Positions 18,909 through 28,421 of a DNA stretch of 64,000 nucleotides are shown piece by piece. The position numbers and the translations under genes were made by a program. Each line of letters starts with the position of its first letter. Within the stretch, counting starts at the first letter, position 1. The stretch is taken from NCBI RefSeq assembly GCF_013408535.1, contig NZ_JACBZA010000001.1, positions 1,696,850 through 1,760,849 on the forward strand. Reading direction: 5' to 3'. The DNA is from Actinopolymorpha cephalotaxi (GTDB lineage: Bacteria; Actinomycetota; Actinomycetes; Propionibacteriales; Actinopolymorphaceae). The notes below the pieces were generated by a model. The model ran no database searches, had not been told where the DNA came from, and was given only the letters and a program-made list of their open reading frames with translations.

Positions 18909-19457
18909 TCAGGTGGCGATCGGTGCGGTGGCGATCGGTGCGGAGGTGGCCGCGCACTGCTCCACCAGGTCGGCGGGCGCGAGCTCGACCTGCAGGCCGC
19001 GCCGGCCGGCGGACACGTACACCGTCGGGTGGTTCTTCGCACTGGCGTCGACCACCGTGCGCAGGCGGCGGCGCTGGCCGAGCGGGCTGATCCCGCCGAC
19101 CACGTACCCGGTGGCCTTCTCCGCGACCGCCGGCTCGGCCAGCTGGGCGCGTTTGCCCCCGAGTGCCGCGGCGAACGCCTTGAGGTCCAGCGACGCGCTC
19201 ACCGGCACCACCGCCACGGCGAGTTCGTCGTCGACCTGGGCGAGCAGTGTCTTGAACAGGCGTTCCGGCGGGACGCCGAGCGCCTGGGCCGCGGCCTGCC
19301 CGTAGTGCGGGCGTTCCTTCCCGGTCCGGCCACCCTCGGGTTCGTGGCCGTGCTCGTGGTCGTACGCATGGACGGTGTGCGCCACGCCCGCTCGCTGCAG
19401 CGCCACCACCGCGGGCGTGCCCTGGGAGGTCTTCTTCTTCGCCACGGCTCCCACCAT
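18909..19457 (-). CDS. ybaK: YbaK/EbsC family prolyl-tRNA deacylase
   Basis: Single-domain editing protein that hydrolyses mischarged Cys-tRNA(Pro) or related aminoacyl-tRNAs. The conserved lysine is in FKTLLAQVDDELAVAVVPV (about residues 68-86), and the ATGYVVGGISPLGQ loop near residue 115 is diagnostic. A His/Glu-rich insertion (YDHEHGHEPEGGRTG) lies near residue 35. The C-terminus ends in a duplicated APIAT unit from a 13-bp tandem DNA repeat at about 18913-18940. It follows the LLM gene with a 23-nt gap. Confidence 0.9.
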   Translation of the reverse strand: MVGAVAKKKTSQGTPAVVALQRAGVAHTVHAYDHEHGHEPEGGRTGKERPHYGQAAAQALGVPPERLFKTLLAQVDDELAVAVVPVSASLDLKAFAAALGGKRAQLAEPAVAEKATGYVVGGISPLGQRRRLRTVVDASAKNHPTVYVSAGRRGLQVELAPADLVEQCAATSAPIATAPIAT

Positions 19458-19460
19458 TTC

Positions 19461-19490
19461 AGACGGTTGTCAGACGGTTTTCAGACGGCA
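19461..19490. repeat. Three TCAGACGG repeats between LLM gene and ybaK
   Basis: TCAGACGG occurs three times at about 11-bp spacing (one helical turn), across the LLM stop codon and the 23-nt gap to ybaK. The purpose is unknown; it could be a binding site or a slippage product. Confidence 0.45.
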
Positions 19491-20335
19491 GCCGAAGCCA
19501 CCTCCGGCAGCAGCTTCGCCAGCCGGTCCAGGCGCCTGAGTACCTGCGCGGACTCCTCGGCGGGCAGGAAGAGCAGCACCCGGTGCACCCCCAGGTCCGC
19601 GAACTCCGCCAGCTCGGCCGGGTCCTCCCCGAACGTGGTCGCGGTGACCGTCGGTTCGGGACGGCCCGCGTCGCCGGCCAGCTCGCGCAAAGATCGCATT
19701 CGCGGGGCGAGGTCGCCCGGGCTGAGCCCGAACGGCGCGAGCCAGCCGTCGGCGTGGTCGACCACGCGGGCCAGGGTGGTCGGTCCTCCACCGCCGAGCA
19801 GGATCGGCGGGTGAGGCCGCTGCACCGGCTTCGGCCAGGAGAAGATCGGGTCGAAGTCGACGAACTCGCCGTGGAACTCCGCCTGCTCCCGGGTCCAGAT
19901 CTCCCGGATGGCGAGCAGTCGTTCGCGCAGCAGGCGGACCCGGGTGCGCGGGTCGGTGCCGTGGTTGCGCATCTCCTCGCGGTTCCAGCCCGCGCCGGCG
20001 CCGAACTCGATCCGGCCGCCGGACAGATGGTCGAGCGTGGCGACCTGCTTGGCCAGCACGATCGGGTCGTGCTGCGCGGCCAGGCTCACCGCGGTACCCA
20101 GCCGCAGGGTGGTGGTGACGGCCGCGGCGGCGGCCAGGGTGGAGACGGGGTCCAGAACGCGGTAGTACTCGCGGGGGAGTTCCCCGCCGCCCTCGTACGG
20201 CGTCTCCCGCGAGGCAGGGATGTGGGTGTGTTCGGGTACGAAGAGAGACTCGAACCCGCGTTCCTCGACCGCGCGCGCGAGGCCGGTGGGGTCGATCGTC
20301 TCGTCCGTCATGGAGCTGAATGTCCCGATCTGCAT
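19481..20335 (-). CDS. LLM class F420-dependent oxidoreductase
   Basis: 284-aa TIM-barrel enzyme of the bacterial luciferase-like family, in the TIGR03619-type F420 subgroup; the substrate is unknown. Family landmarks: the N-terminal strand MQIGTFSSMTDET, FVPEHTHIP near residue 35, LDHLSGGRIEFGAGAGWN near residue 103, and PILLGGGGPTTLARV near residue 176. The ATG has a TAGCGT box 6 nt upstream and looks leaderless. Probably cotranscribed with ybaK downstream. Confidence 0.88.
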   Translation of the reverse strand: MQIGTFSSMTDETIDPTGLARAVEERGFESLFVPEHTHIPASRETPYEGGGELPREYYRVLDPVSTLAAAAAVTTTLRLGTAVSLAAQHDPIVLAKQVATLDHLSGGRIEFGAGAGWNREEMRNHGTDPRTRVRLLRERLLAIREIWTREQAEFHGEFVDFDPIFSWPKPVQRPHPPILLGGGGPTTLARVVDHADGWLAPFGLSPGDLAPRMRSLRELAGDAGRPEPTVTATTFGEDPAELAEFADLGVHRVLLFLPAEESAQVLRRLDRLAKLLPEVASAAV

Positions 20336-20365
20336 GACCCGACGCTAAAACCCGACATCAATGTC
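20336..20365 (-). promoter_or_regulatory. Promoter and palindrome for LLM-ybaK unit
   Basis: On the minus strand TAGCGT (20347-20342) lies 6 nt before the ATG at 20335, and GACAT-TG-ATGTC (20365-20354) is a perfect inverted repeat just upstream of it, a likely operator. Confidence 0.5.
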
Positions 20366-20465
20366 AGAGTCAAGGCCGAAACGACGGCCGGCTGTCCCGG
20401 GTCGCGGTCGGCGCCAGGCGGCCGGGGCCGATCACCCTTCGCCCCGGGTCACTCGGCGCACGCCC

Positions 20466-20479
20466 TAGACTCGGTGGGG
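20466..20479 (+). promoter_or_regulatory. hisD leaderless promoter -10 box
   Basis: TAGACT (20466-20471), a near-consensus actinobacterial -10 box, lies 7 nt before the hisD GTG, so the his operon mRNA probably starts at its first codon and has no leader attenuator. Confidence 0.6.
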
Positions 20480-21834
20480 TGATCCGTCGCATCGACCTGC
20501 GCGGCCTCGCCGTCTCCGGCGCCGGCCTCGACTACAGCGCTCTCGTCCCGCGTGCTCCGTTCGACGTGGAGGCGGCCGTGGAGGCCGTCCGCCCGACGCT
20601 CGCCGACGTACGCCATCGTGGGGTCGAGGCGCTGCGCGACTACGCCGCGCGGTGGGACGACGTGCAGCTCACCGACATCCGGGTGCCGAAGGCCGCCCTG
20701 GAGCAGGCCCTGCGCGAGCTCGACCCCGACGTACGCGCGGCGTTCGAGGAGTCCATCCGCCGGCTCCGCACGGTCAGTGAGGCCGAGCTGGAGCGGGACT
20801 CCGAGGTCCGGGTCGTCCCCGGCGGCACCGTGACCCAGCGCCTGGTCCCGTTCCGGCGGGTCGGTGTCTACATCCCCGGCGGGGTGGCTCCGCTGGCGTC
20901 CAGCGTGGTGATGAACGTCGTGCCCGCGCAGGTCGCCGGTGTGCAGTCGGTGGCCCTGGCGTCCTCGCCGCAGAAGGAGTTCGGCGGCCTGCCGCACCCG
21001 ACGGTGCTGGCCGTGGCCGAGCTGCTCGGTGTGGACGAGGTCTACGCCGCCGGTGGCGTGGCCGCGGTCGCGATGTTCGCGTACGGCGTGCCGGCCGGGG
21101 TCGGAGCCGGCGACAGCCGGCTGCTGTGCCGTCCGGTCGACTTCATCGCCGGCCCGGGCCGGATCACGACCACGGCCGCCAAGCGCCTGGTCAAGGGAAC
21201 CGTCGGCATCGACTCCGAGGCCGGGCCGACCGAGATCGCGATCCTGGCCGACGACTCCGCCGATCCCGCCTACGTCGCCGCCGACCTGATCAGCCAGGCC
21301 GAGCACGACACCGTGGCAGCCAGCGTTCTGGTCACCCCGAGCGAGGACCTGGCCGCGGCGGTGGAGGGCGAGCTCGCCCACCAGGTGCCGGCCGCCAAAC
21401 ACGTTCAGCGCATCACCGAGGCGCTGGACGGGGAGCAGTCCGGCATCGTGCTGGTCGACGACCTGGAGCAGGGGCTCGCGGTCGTCGACGCCTACGCCGC
21501 CGAGCACCTGGAGATCCACACCGAGAACGCCCGGGAGTGGGCCGGGCGGGTACGCAACGCGGGCGCGATCTTCGTCGGGCCCTGGTCGCCGGTGTCCCTG
21601 GGGGACTACTGCGCCGGGTCCAACCACGTGCTCCCCACCGGCGGCTGCGCCTGTCACTCCTCCGGGCTGTCGGTACGCAGCTACCTCAAGGCCGTGCACG
21701 TCGTCGACTACGACCAGGCCGCGCTGCGCGAGGTGGCCGGCCACGTCACCGCCCTGGCCGAGGCGGAGGATCTTCCCGCACACGGGCAGGCCGTCCGGGC
21801 GCGGTTCGGATCCGCGTCCGACGGGTATGCCTGA
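20479..21834 (+). CDS. hisD: HisD, histidinol dehydrogenase
   Basis: NAD- and zinc-dependent enzyme making the last two oxidations of histidine synthesis. The 451-aa product shows [16 protein letters not shown] near residue 132, [14 protein letters not shown] near residue 195, and the [13 protein letters not shown] and [23 protein letters not shown] segments with the catalytic Glu/His and zinc ligands. First gene of the operon; the stop is 58 nt before the preferred hisN start (8-nt overlap if the longer hisN is used). Confidence 0.96.
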   Translation: MIRRIDLRGLAVSGAGLDYSALVPRAPFDVEAAVEAVRPTLADVRHRGVEALRDYAARWDDVQLTDIRVPKAALEQALRELDPDVRAAFEESIRRLRTVSEAELERDSEVRVVPGGTVTQRLVPFRRVGVYIPGGVAPLASSVVMNVVPAQVAGVQSVALASSPQKEFGGLPHPTVLAVAELLGVDEVYAAGGVAAVAMFAYGVPAGVGAGDSRLLCRPVDFIAGPGRITTTAAKRLVKGTVGIDSEAGPTEIAILADDSADPAYVAADLISQAEHDTVAASVLVTPSEDLAAAVEGELAHQVPAAKHVQRITEALDGEQSGIVLVDDLEQGLAVVDAYAAEHLEIHTENAREWAGRVRNAGAIFVGPWSPVSLGDYCAGSNHVLPTGGCACHSSGLSVRSYLKAVHVVDYDQAALREVAGHVTALAEAEDLPAHGQAVRARFGSASDGYA

Positions 21835-21892
21835 TGGCCCGCCGCCCCACCGGCGCGCACGCTGCGGCCCCTCTCGACGAATCGAGCCAGTC

Positions 21893-22705
21893 ATGACCAG
21901 ACCGGTACACCCCGGGCGGCCGGAGGATCCGGCATCCCTGGACCAGGATCTGCGCGATCTCGCTCTGGCCGCCGCCCACGCGGGGTCGCACGCGATCCTG
22001 CGTGAGCTGCGCGGCGGCGAGCTGCGGATCGACACCAAGGCGCACGCCGCCGATTTCGTGACCACGGCCGACAAGGCGGCCGAGGGCGCGATCCTGCGAC
22101 TGGTCAGTGCCGCCCGTCCGCGCGACGCGGTGCTGGCCGAGGAGTCCGGCGTGCACGACGGCGACAGCGGCGTGCGCTGGCTGGTCGACCCGCTGGACGG
22201 GACGATGAACTTCGTCCACCGCCGCCGCGACTACGCCGTGTCCGTGGGCGTCGAACGCGACGGCCGGATCGTGGCCGGCGCGGTCGTCCGGCCCGCCGAC
22301 GGCGACTGGGCGGCGGCCGGCGGCGCGGAGGTGTTCGGCCGGGACGGCACGCCCCGGGTGTCTTCGGCGGTCGACCTGTCCGACTCCATCGTCGGGATCG
22401 GGCTGCCGGGGGTGCTGGACCACCGCACCCGGGTGCACACGTTCCTCGGCGAGCTGATGCACCAGGCGCGCGACTACCGCCGTACCGGCTCCTCGGCCTG
22501 CGAGCTGTTGTCGGTGGCGCTCGGAGCGCAGGAGGGCTACCTCGGCTTCGGCGTCAACATCTGGGACGTCGCGGCCGGGATCGCGCTGGTCGACGCCGCG
22601 GGCGGATCCAGCGAGTTCGTCACCACCTCGAGCGGGCTGGAGGTCCTGGTCGCCGGCACGCCGGAGGTCACCAAGACCCTGGTCGGCATGGTGAAGGTGA
22701 TCTGA
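21893..22705 (+). CDS. hisN: HisN-type histidinol-phosphate phosphatase (inositol monophosphatase family)
   Basis: Mg-dependent IMPase-superfamily phosphatase. Motifs: AADFVTTADKAAE (about residues 44-56), EESG, WLVDPLDGTMNFVHR (metal-binding, about residues 98-112) and NIWDVAAGIALVDAAGG. The place between hisD and hisC, in a genome where the HAD-type phosphatase is not seen here, points to histidinol-phosphate as substrate rather than inositol phosphate; this is inference. The chosen ATG gives 270 aa. An ATG at 21827 overlapping hisD would add 22 atypical residues. Confidence 0.87.
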   Translation: MTRPVHPGRPEDPASLDQDLRDLALAAAHAGSHAILRELRGGELRIDTKAHAADFVTTADKAAEGAILRLVSAARPRDAVLAEESGVHDGDSGVRWLVDPLDGTMNFVHRRRDYAVSVGVERDGRIVAGAVVRPADGDWAAAGGAEVFGRDGTPRVSSAVDLSDSIVGIGLPGVLDHRTRVHTFLGELMHQARDYRRTGSSACELLSVALGAQEGYLGFGVNIWDVAAGIALVDAAGGSSEFVTTSSGLEVLVAGTPEVTKTLVGMVKVI

Positions 22706-23785
22706 GTGGGGCAGACCCTCGCCGACCTGCCGCTGCGTGACGACCTGCGCGAGGAGGAGCCCTACGGCGCCCCCCAGCTCGACGTGCCGGTGATCCTCAA
22801 CGTCAACGAGAACCCCTACCCGCCGGACGAGGACGTCGTGGCCGACATCGCCTCGTCGGTCGCGGCGGCCGCGCGTACTCTCAACCGCTACCCCGACCGG
22901 GAGGCGCTGGGTCTGCGCACCGACCTCGCGGCCTACCTCGGGCACGACCTGACGCCGGCGCAGGTGTGGGCGGCGAACGGCTCCAACGAGGTGATGCTGC
23001 AGATCCTGCAGGCCTTCGGCGGGCCCGGCCGCACGGCGCTGTCGTTCGCGCCGACGTACTCCATGTATCCCGAGTACGCCCGCGACACCTGCACCACCTG
23101 GGTGACCGGGCGCCGGGCCGACGACTTCACCGTCGACCCCGAGCACGCGCTCGCGCAGATCGAGCAGCACCGGCCCGCGGTGATCCTGCTTGCCTCGCCG
23201 AACAACCCGACCGGCACCGCGCTGCCCCTGGACCTGGTCGAGCTCATCTGCGCGGCCGCGCCGGGCATGGTGGTGGTCGACGAGGCGTACGGCGAGTTCC
23301 GGCGGGACGGCACACCGAGCGCGCTCAGCCTGCTGCCGAAGCACCCGCGGCTGATCGTGACCCGCACCATGTCGAAGGCGTTCGCGTTCGCCGGTGGCCG
23401 GCTCGGCTACCTCGCCGCCGACCCGGCGGTCGTGGACGCGCTGCGGATCGTGCGGCTGCCGTACCACCTGTCGGCGGTGACCCAGGCGGTGGCGCGGGCA
23501 GCGCTGCGGCACTCAGGTTCGCTGCTCGCCCGCGTGCAGGAGCTGCGGGCCCGGCGGGACGAGACCGTCGAATGGCTGCGCGGGCAGGGATACCGCGTCG
23601 CCGACTCCGACGCCAACTTCGTGCTGTTCGGCACGTTTGCGGACCGGCACGCGGTCTGGCAGGGCCTGCTGGACCGCGGCGTACTCATCCGGGAGACCGG
23701 GCCGGACGGCTGGCTGCGGGTGTCGATCGGGACCGAGCCGGAGATGGCGGCCTTCCGGGCCGCCCTGCAGGAGGTGACGGCGTGA
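22706..23785 (+). CDS. hisC: HisC, histidinol-phosphate aminotransferase
   Basis: Fold-type I PLP aminotransferase converting imidazole acetol phosphate to histidinol phosphate. Seen: NVNENPYPP near the N-terminus, [19 protein letters not shown] (cofactor phosphate loop), [22 protein letters not shown], and the PLP lysine in [17 protein letters not shown] (about residue 225). GTG start directly after the hisN stop; the stop overlaps hisB. Confidence 0.96.
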   Translation: MGQTLADLPLRDDLREEEPYGAPQLDVPVILNVNENPYPPDEDVVADIASSVAAAARTLNRYPDREALGLRTDLAAYLGHDLTPAQVWAANGSNEVMLQILQAFGGPGRTALSFAPTYSMYPEYARDTCTTWVTGRRADDFTVDPEHALAQIEQHRPAVILLASPNNPTGTALPLDLVELICAAAPGMVVVDEAYGEFRRDGTPSALSLLPKHPRLIVTRTMSKAFAFAGGRLGYLAADPAVVDALRIVRLPYHLSAVTQAVARAALRHSGSLLARVQELRARRDETVEWLRGQGYRVADSDANFVLFGTFADRHAVWQGLLDRGVLIRETGPDGWLRVSIGTEPEMAAFRAALQEVTA

Positions 23786-24390
23786 CCGAACCTGCGCGCA
23801 GCGCGCGGATCGAACGCGAGACCAAGGAGAGCAAGGTCGTCGTCGAGCTCGACCTCGACGGACGCGGCCGGGTCGACGTGTCGACCGGGGTGCCGTTCTA
23901 CGACCACATGCTCGACCAGCTCGGCCGGCACGGCCTGTTCGACCTCACCGTACGAGCGCAAGGTGACGTTGACATCGACGTGCACCACACCGTCGAGGAC
24001 ACCGCGATCGTGCTGGGGCAGGCGTTCCGGCAGGCGCTCGGCGACAAGCGCGGCATCCGCAGGTTCGCCGACGCGACGGTGCCGCTGGACGAGTCGCTGG
24101 TGCACGTCGTGGTCGACGTGGCCGGACGGCCGTACTGCGTGCACACCGGTGAGCCGGAAGGTCAGGCGTACGCCATGATCGGCGGCCACTTCACCGGCTC
24201 GCTGACCCGGCACGTCCTGGAGACGCTGGCCTTCCACGCCGCGATCTGCCTGCACGTGCGGGTGCTCGCCGGCCGCGACCCGCACCACATCGTCGAGGCG
24301 CAGTTCAAGGCGCTGGCCCGGGCGCTGCGTGACGCGGTGGCGCTGGACCCACGCGAGACCGGCGTGCCGAGTACGAAGGGCGCGCTGTAG
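23782..24390 (+). CDS. hisB: HisB, imidazoleglycerol-phosphate dehydratase
   Basis: Manganese-dependent dehydratase, monofunctional (202 aa) as in other actinobacteria. The metal-binding motifs [41 protein letters not shown] and [17 protein letters not shown] are all intact. GTG start in a GTGA overlap with hisC, and the stop TAG shares its G with the next GTG start. Confidence 0.96.
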   Translation: MTEPARSARIERETKESKVVVELDLDGRGRVDVSTGVPFYDHMLDQLGRHGLFDLTVRAQGDVDIDVHHTVEDTAIVLGQAFRQALGDKRGIRRFADATVPLDESLVHVVVDVAGRPYCVHTGEPEGQAYAMIGGHFTGSLTRHVLETLAFHAAICLHVRVLAGRDPHHIVEAQFKALARALRDAVALDPRETGVPSTKGAL

Positions 24391-24539
24391 TGCAGTACGT
24401 CTACTTCGCGTTGGCCGGCCTGCTGGTCGGCGGCATGATCGCGAGCCGGCAGCAGAAGCGGAAGATCTGGCTGACGGTGGTCCTCGGCGTGCTCGCCGGG
24501 GTGTTCCTGTGGGCGGGGCTGCGGGAGTCCACACCGTGA
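24390..24539 (+). CDS. 49-aa two-helix membrane protein inside the his operon
   Basis: Tiny gene embedded between hisB and hisH. The GTG start shares one base with the hisB stop, and the stop overlaps the hisH start by GTGA, so it is translationally coupled on both sides. Product: hydrophobic helix [16 protein letters not shown], a basic turn (SRQQKRK), a second helix [17 protein letters not shown], then a short polar tail. Positive-inside topology predicts a hairpin with the turn in the cytoplasm. Perfect packing and clean start/stop overlaps argue it is real. I know no function. Confidence 0.75.
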   Translation: MQYVYFALAGLLVGGMIASRQQKRKIWLTVVLGVLAGVFLWAGLRESTP

Positions 24540-25180
24540 GCGCTGCCAGGCCCTCGGTCGTGGTGCTCGACTACGGCTCGGGCAACCTGCGCTCCGCGCA
24601 GCGGGCACTGGACCGCGCCGGCGCGGCGGTGGAGGTGACCGACGACTTCGCCGCCGCGGCCGAGGCGGACGGTCTGGTGGTCCCCGGCGTGGGGGCGTAC
24701 GAAGCCTGCATGAAGGGCCTGCGCGCCGTGCGGGGCGACCAGGTGATCGGCCGCCGGCTGGCCGGCGGGCGCCCGGTGCTCGGCATCTGCGTCGGCATGC
24801 AGATCCTGTTCGAGCGAGGCGTCGAGCACGGCGTGCAGACCGAGGGGTGCGGCGAGTGGCCGGGCACCGTCGAACGCCTGAAGGCGCCGATCGTGCCTCA
24901 CATGGGCTGGAACGTCGTGGAGCCTCCGGAGGACTCCGTGCTGTTCGCCGGGATCGCCGGTGAGCGGTTCTACTTCGTGCACTCCTACGCGGTGCGCGAG
25001 TGGGAGCTGCACGCCACCGGAAACTTCCGGCAGCCGACCGTGACGTGGACGCCGTACGACGGCGACAGGTTCGTGTCCGCGGTGGAGAACGGCCCGCTCG
25101 CGGCGACGCAGTTCCACCCGGAGAAGTCCGGTGACGCCGGCGCCGCGCTGCTCGCCAACTGGATCGGCACCCTGCGCTGA
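24536..25180 (+). CDS. hisH: HisH, imidazole glycerol phosphate synthase glutaminase subunit
   Basis: Class I glutamine amidotransferase supplying ammonia to HisF. The catalytic triad is visible: Cys in [13 protein letters not shown] (about residue 85), and His and Glu in [13 protein letters not shown] near residue 190. [10 protein letters not shown] and [10 protein letters not shown] are also typical. Length 214 aa. GTG start in a GTGA overlap with the small membrane-protein gene. Its partner hisF lies about 7.5 kb downstream. Confidence 0.95.
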   Translation: MSAARPSVVVLDYGSGNLRSAQRALDRAGAAVEVTDDFAAAAEADGLVVPGVGAYEACMKGLRAVRGDQVIGRRLAGGRPVLGICVGMQILFERGVEHGVQTEGCGEWPGTVERLKAPIVPHMGWNVVEPPEDSVLFAGIAGERFYFVHSYAVREWELHATGNFRQPTVTWTPYDGDRFVSAVENGPLAATQFHPEKSGDAGAALLANWIGTLR

Positions 25181-25239
25181 GTGCGGGCGCCGCGCTTTCG
25201 GGCGCTGACCTCGCCCGAAGCACCTCACCGGCCCGCCGG

Positions 25240-25254
25240 TAGCCTCGGCGACCA
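25240..25254 (+). promoter_or_regulatory. Internal leaderless promoter for priA/hisA
   Basis: TAGCCT (25240-25245) lies 8 nt before the priA ATG, in a 73-nt gap after hisH; a secondary promoter inside the his operon is likely. Confidence 0.5.
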
Positions 25255-25973
25255 TGAGCCTCGCGTTGCTTCCCGCGGTCGATGTCGTCGACGGCCAGGC
25301 CGTCCAGCTGGTGCAGGGCCGAGCCGGTACGGGCGGCCAGTACGGCAGCCCGCTGGAGGCGGCCATGGCCTGGCAGCACGCCGGCGGGCAGTGGGTGCAC
25401 CTGGTCGACCTGGACGCGGCGTTCGGCCGCGGCGACAACCGGGCGGTGCTCGCCGACATCATCGGCCGCCTCGACGTACGCGTGGAGCTGTCCGGCGGGC
25501 TGCGCGACGACGACGCGCTCACCTGGGCGATGGGCACCGGCTGTGCCCGGGTCAACCTCGGCACCGCCGCGCTGGAGAACCCGCAGTGGTGTGCCCGCGC
25601 GATCGCGGAGTACGGCGACCGGGTGGCGGTCGGGCTGGACGTACGCGGCCGCACGCTCGCCGCGCGCGGCTGGACCAGGGAGGGCGGTGACCTGTTCGAG
25701 ACCCTCGCCAGGCTTGATGCCGAGGGGTGCGCGCGATATGTCGTCACCGACGTCAACAAGGACGGCATGCTGCAGGGGCCGAACGTCGACCTGCTGCGCG
25801 ACGTGTGCGCCGCGACGGACCGGCCGGTGGTCGCCTCCGGAGGAGTGTCCAGCCTGGACGACCTGCGCGCGATCGCGGCCCTCACCCCGCTGGGGGTGGA
25901 GGGCGCGATCGTCGGCACCGCGTTGTACGCGGGTGCGTTCACGCTGGAGGAGGCACTCGCCGCCGTCAGCTGA
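25254..25973 (+). CDS. priA: PriA/HisA, phosphoribosyl isomerase A
   Basis: Beta-alpha-8 barrel isomerase. In actinobacteria this enzyme usually serves both histidine (HisA) and tryptophan (TrpF) synthesis. The N-terminal catalytic Asp is in [15 protein letters not shown], and the C-terminal half has [18 protein letters not shown] (second catalytic Asp) and [22 protein letters not shown]. The GTGGQYGSP loop matches the bifunctional PriA type; dual function is inference from the family, and no trpF is visible in this window. Followed by a hairpin, so it probably ends the hisD-priA unit. Confidence 0.93.
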   Translation: MSLALLPAVDVVDGQAVQLVQGRAGTGGQYGSPLEAAMAWQHAGGQWVHLVDLDAAFGRGDNRAVLADIIGRLDVRVELSGGLRDDDALTWAMGTGCARVNLGTAALENPQWCARAIAEYGDRVAVGLDVRGRTLAARGWTREGGDLFETLARLDAEGCARYVVTDVNKDGMLQGPNVDLLRDVCAATDRPVVASGGVSSLDDLRAIAALTPLGVEGAIVGTALYAGAFTLEEALAAVS

Positions 25974-26011
25974 CCCGTACGGCGTAAGTGATCCGGTCCG
26001 TCGCGTCCATG

Positions 26012-26053
26012 CCGGGCCGGCCGGTCCTGGCAGTTCCGGACGGGCCGGCCCGG
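26012..26053 (+). terminator. Hairpin after priA
   Basis: CCGGGCCGGCC (26012-26022) pairs perfectly with GGCCGGCCCGG (26043-26053) around a 20-nt loop, 39 nt after priA. Probably separates the his genes from the lipid-like cassette. Confidence 0.65.
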
Positions 26054-26071
26054 TGCCCGCGGGGGTGCGGA

Positions 26072-26077
26072 TAGGGT
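26072..26077 (+). promoter_or_regulatory. -10 box of the acyl-reductase cassette
   Basis: TAGGGT, directly after the priA hairpin; transcription from here would give a leader of about 55-60 nt before the TTG start. Suggests the cassette has its own promoter. Confidence 0.4.
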
Positions 26078-26141
26078 GTTGCGAAACCAGCCCGGGTGAC
26101 CCCGCTGGACCTGTCATCACCATGTCGACGGAGGGGAAGAG

Positions 26142-28421
26142 TTGAGGCTCAGGGAGCGACTCGACGGGAAGCGGATGCTTCTCACCGGCGTCACCGGCTT
26201 CGTCGGCGAGGCACTGCTGCACCGCATCCTCCGTGACCTTCCGGGCACGCACGTGGTGGCGCTGGTCCGGCCCAAGGGTTCGCTGACCGGCCGGGCGCGG
26301 ATGGAGCAACTGGTCAACAAGCCGATTTTCGAACAGGCCCGGTCCCGGTACGACGGTGACACCGCGGCCCTGCTCGACGACCGGGTGAGTGTGATCGAAG
26401 GCGACCTGTCCGACGTTCCGGAGTTGCCCGGCGATCTCGACGTGGTGATCCACTGCGCCGGCGACGTGTCGTTCGACCCGCCGATCCACCAGGCGTTCCA
26501 GACCAACGTGCTCGGCACCGAGATGCTGCTGCGCCGCATCCTGGAGAGCGGCAGCCAGGCGCACTACCTGCACGTGTCCACGGCGTACGTCTCCGGCCGC
26601 CGCCGCGGCGCGATTCCCGAGGGGCCGGTCGACCACACCGCCGACTGGCGCACCGAGGCCCGCTGGGGCCAGGCCATGCGGGACCGGATCGAGGAGACCT
26701 CGCGGGCGCCCGGCGTCCTTTCCAAGCTGCGCCGGGAGGCCGAGCGGGAGCACCGCCGGGCCGGGCCGATCACCTCCGCCCAGGACACCGAGCGGCGCCG
26801 CAAGGAGTGGGTGGACACCAAGCTGGTCGAGGCCGGCGGGGAGCGGGCGAGGTCGCTCGGCTGGACCGACGTCTACACGTTCACCAAGGCCCTCGGCGAA
26901 CGCGTCGTGGAGGAGATCGGCGCACCGCTGCCGGTCACGATCCTGCGGCCGAGCATCATCGAGAGCGCACTCGAGACCCCCCACCCGGGCTGGATCGAGG
27001 GCTTCAAGATGGCCGAGCCGCTGATCCTGGCCTACGGCCGGGGTGAGCTGCCGGAGTTCCCCGCGAGCCCGGACTCCCAGTGCGACATCGTTCCGGTCGA
27101 CCACGTGGTCAACGCCACCCTGGCCGCCGCGGCGGAGCGCCCGGAGCCCGGCAGTCCGGCGTACTTCCAGGTGACGTCGGGGCTGCGCAACCCGCTCACG
27201 TTCGCAATGGTGTTCGAGCTCGTCCACGAGTACTTCGACGCGCACCCGTTCGACATGAGCGAGCGCGGCGCGGTGCGGCTGCCGACGTGGCGGTTCCCGG
27301 GCGGCGAGCAGGTCGAGCGCACCCTCGCTCTCGGCGAACGCGCGCACAAGGCGGCCGACTACCTCGTCTCCCACGCGCCGCGCGGCGAACGCGTCCGGAA
27401 GATCGCCCGCGACCTCGACCAGCAGCGGCGCCGGCTGGACTTCCTGCGCCGCTACCACGACCTGTACCGCCCCTACCTCGAGACCGAGCTGGTCTTCACC
27501 GACGACCACACCGTCGCGCTCTACAACGGTCTCGACCTGGAGGACCAGCAGGAGTTCTCCTTCGACATCACCTGCTTCGACTGGCACCACTACTTCGTCG
27601 AGGTGCACTGCCCGGCCGTGACCGAGGCGATGCGCAAGTACGACGTGATCCGCCGCCGGCGCGGCCGCTCCACCCCGGCGGTGGCGTCGCAGCTGCCCGC
27701 GGGGAACAACATCGTGGCGGCGTTCGACATGGACGGAACGCTGTTGTCGTCCAACGTCGTGGAGACCTACCTCTGGCTGCGGATGCCGGAGCTGGACCAG
27801 CAGGGCAGGGCCCGCGAGCTCGGCGCGCTGGTCCGGCGGCTGCCCGGGTTCCTGAACGCCGAACGCAAGGACCGCGGCCGGTTCCTGCGCTCGGTCTACC
27901 GCCGCTACGCCGGCGCCGACCTCGCCGAACTGGAGCACATCGTCGACGAGACGCTGTCCCAGCACGTGCTCGAACGCGTGTCCGCCGCGGCCCTGCGCCG
28001 GGTGCGCGCCCACCAGGCGGCCGGGCACCGCACCGTGCTCATCACCGGTGCGATCCGTCCGCTGACCCGTCCGCTGGAGCCGTTGTTCGACGAGATCGTG
28101 GCGGCCGACCTGGCCGTCGACGACCGCGGACGGTGCACCGGGTTCCTGTCCGGCCCGCCGCTGGTGGGCGAGGCCCGGGCGGCCTGGCTGACGCGGTACG
28201 CCGCCCAGCGTGACCTCGACCTGACCAAGTCGTACGCCTACGCCGACAGCCACTCCGACCTGCCGATGCTGCGGGTGGTCGGCCGCCCGGTCGCGGTCAG
28301 CCCCGACGTCCACCTGTGGCGGGAGGCCCGCAAGGGCCGCTGGCCGGTGGAGGAGTGGAAGACCTCGAGCTCGGTGTCCCGACTGGCCCTGCCCGGCGCT
28401 CACTCCGGGAGCAGCTCATGA
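26142..28421 (+). CDS. Fatty acyl reductase-like (FAR/SDR) protein fused to HAD-IB phosphatase
   Basis: 759 aa, two enzymes in one chain. Residues about 10-370 are an extended SDR of the fatty acyl-CoA reductase type: nucleotide loop TGVTGFVGEAL (15-25), active-site Ser in HVSTAYVSG (about 146), and YxxxK as Y245-K249. After a linker, residues about 525-740 form a HAD-IB (SerB-like) phosphatase with DMDGTLLSSN (529-538), a mid-domain LITGA motif and the ADSHSDLPML motif IV. By family the first half reduces an activated acyl group and the second removes a phosphate. TTG start, with GGAGGGGAAGA just upstream. First gene of a four-gene coupled cassette. Confidence 0.85.
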   Translation: MRLRERLDGKRMLLTGVTGFVGEALLHRILRDLPGTHVVALVRPKGSLTGRARMEQLVNKPIFEQARSRYDGDTAALLDDRVSVIEGDLSDVPELPGDLDVVIHCAGDVSFDPPIHQAFQTNVLGTEMLLRRILESGSQAHYLHVSTAYVSGRRRGAIPEGPVDHTADWRTEARWGQAMRDRIEETSRAPGVLSKLRREAEREHRRAGPITSAQDTERRRKEWVDTKLVEAGGERARSLGWTDVYTFTKALGERVVEEIGAPLPVTILRPSIIESALETPHPGWIEGFKMAEPLILAYGRGELPEFPASPDSQCDIVPVDHVVNATLAAAAERPEPGSPAYFQVTSGLRNPLTFAMVFELVHEYFDAHPFDMSERGAVRLPTWRFPGGEQVERTLALGERAHKAADYLVSHAPRGERVRKIARDLDQQRRRLDFLRRYHDLYRPYLETELVFTDDHTVALYNGLDLEDQQEFSFDITCFDWHHYFVEVHCPAVTEAMRKYDVIRRRRGRSTPAVASQLPAGNNIVAAFDMDGTLLSSNVVETYLWLRMPELDQQGRARELGALVRRLPGFLNAERKDRGRFLRSVYRRYAGADLAELEHIVDETLSQHVLERVSAAALRRVRAHQAAGHRTVLITGAIRPLTRPLEPLFDEIVAADLAVDDRGRCTGFLSGPPLVGEARAAWLTRYAAQRDLDLTKSYAYADSHSDLPMLRVVGRPVAVSPDVHLWREARKGRWPVEEWKTSSSVSRLALPGAHSGSSS

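Noticed and set aside
24162-28403. 1413-residue minus-strand open frame across hisB, hisH, priA and the acyl reductase
   Set aside because: Low-complexity Arg/Gly/His-rich shadow of several well-supported plus-strand genes.
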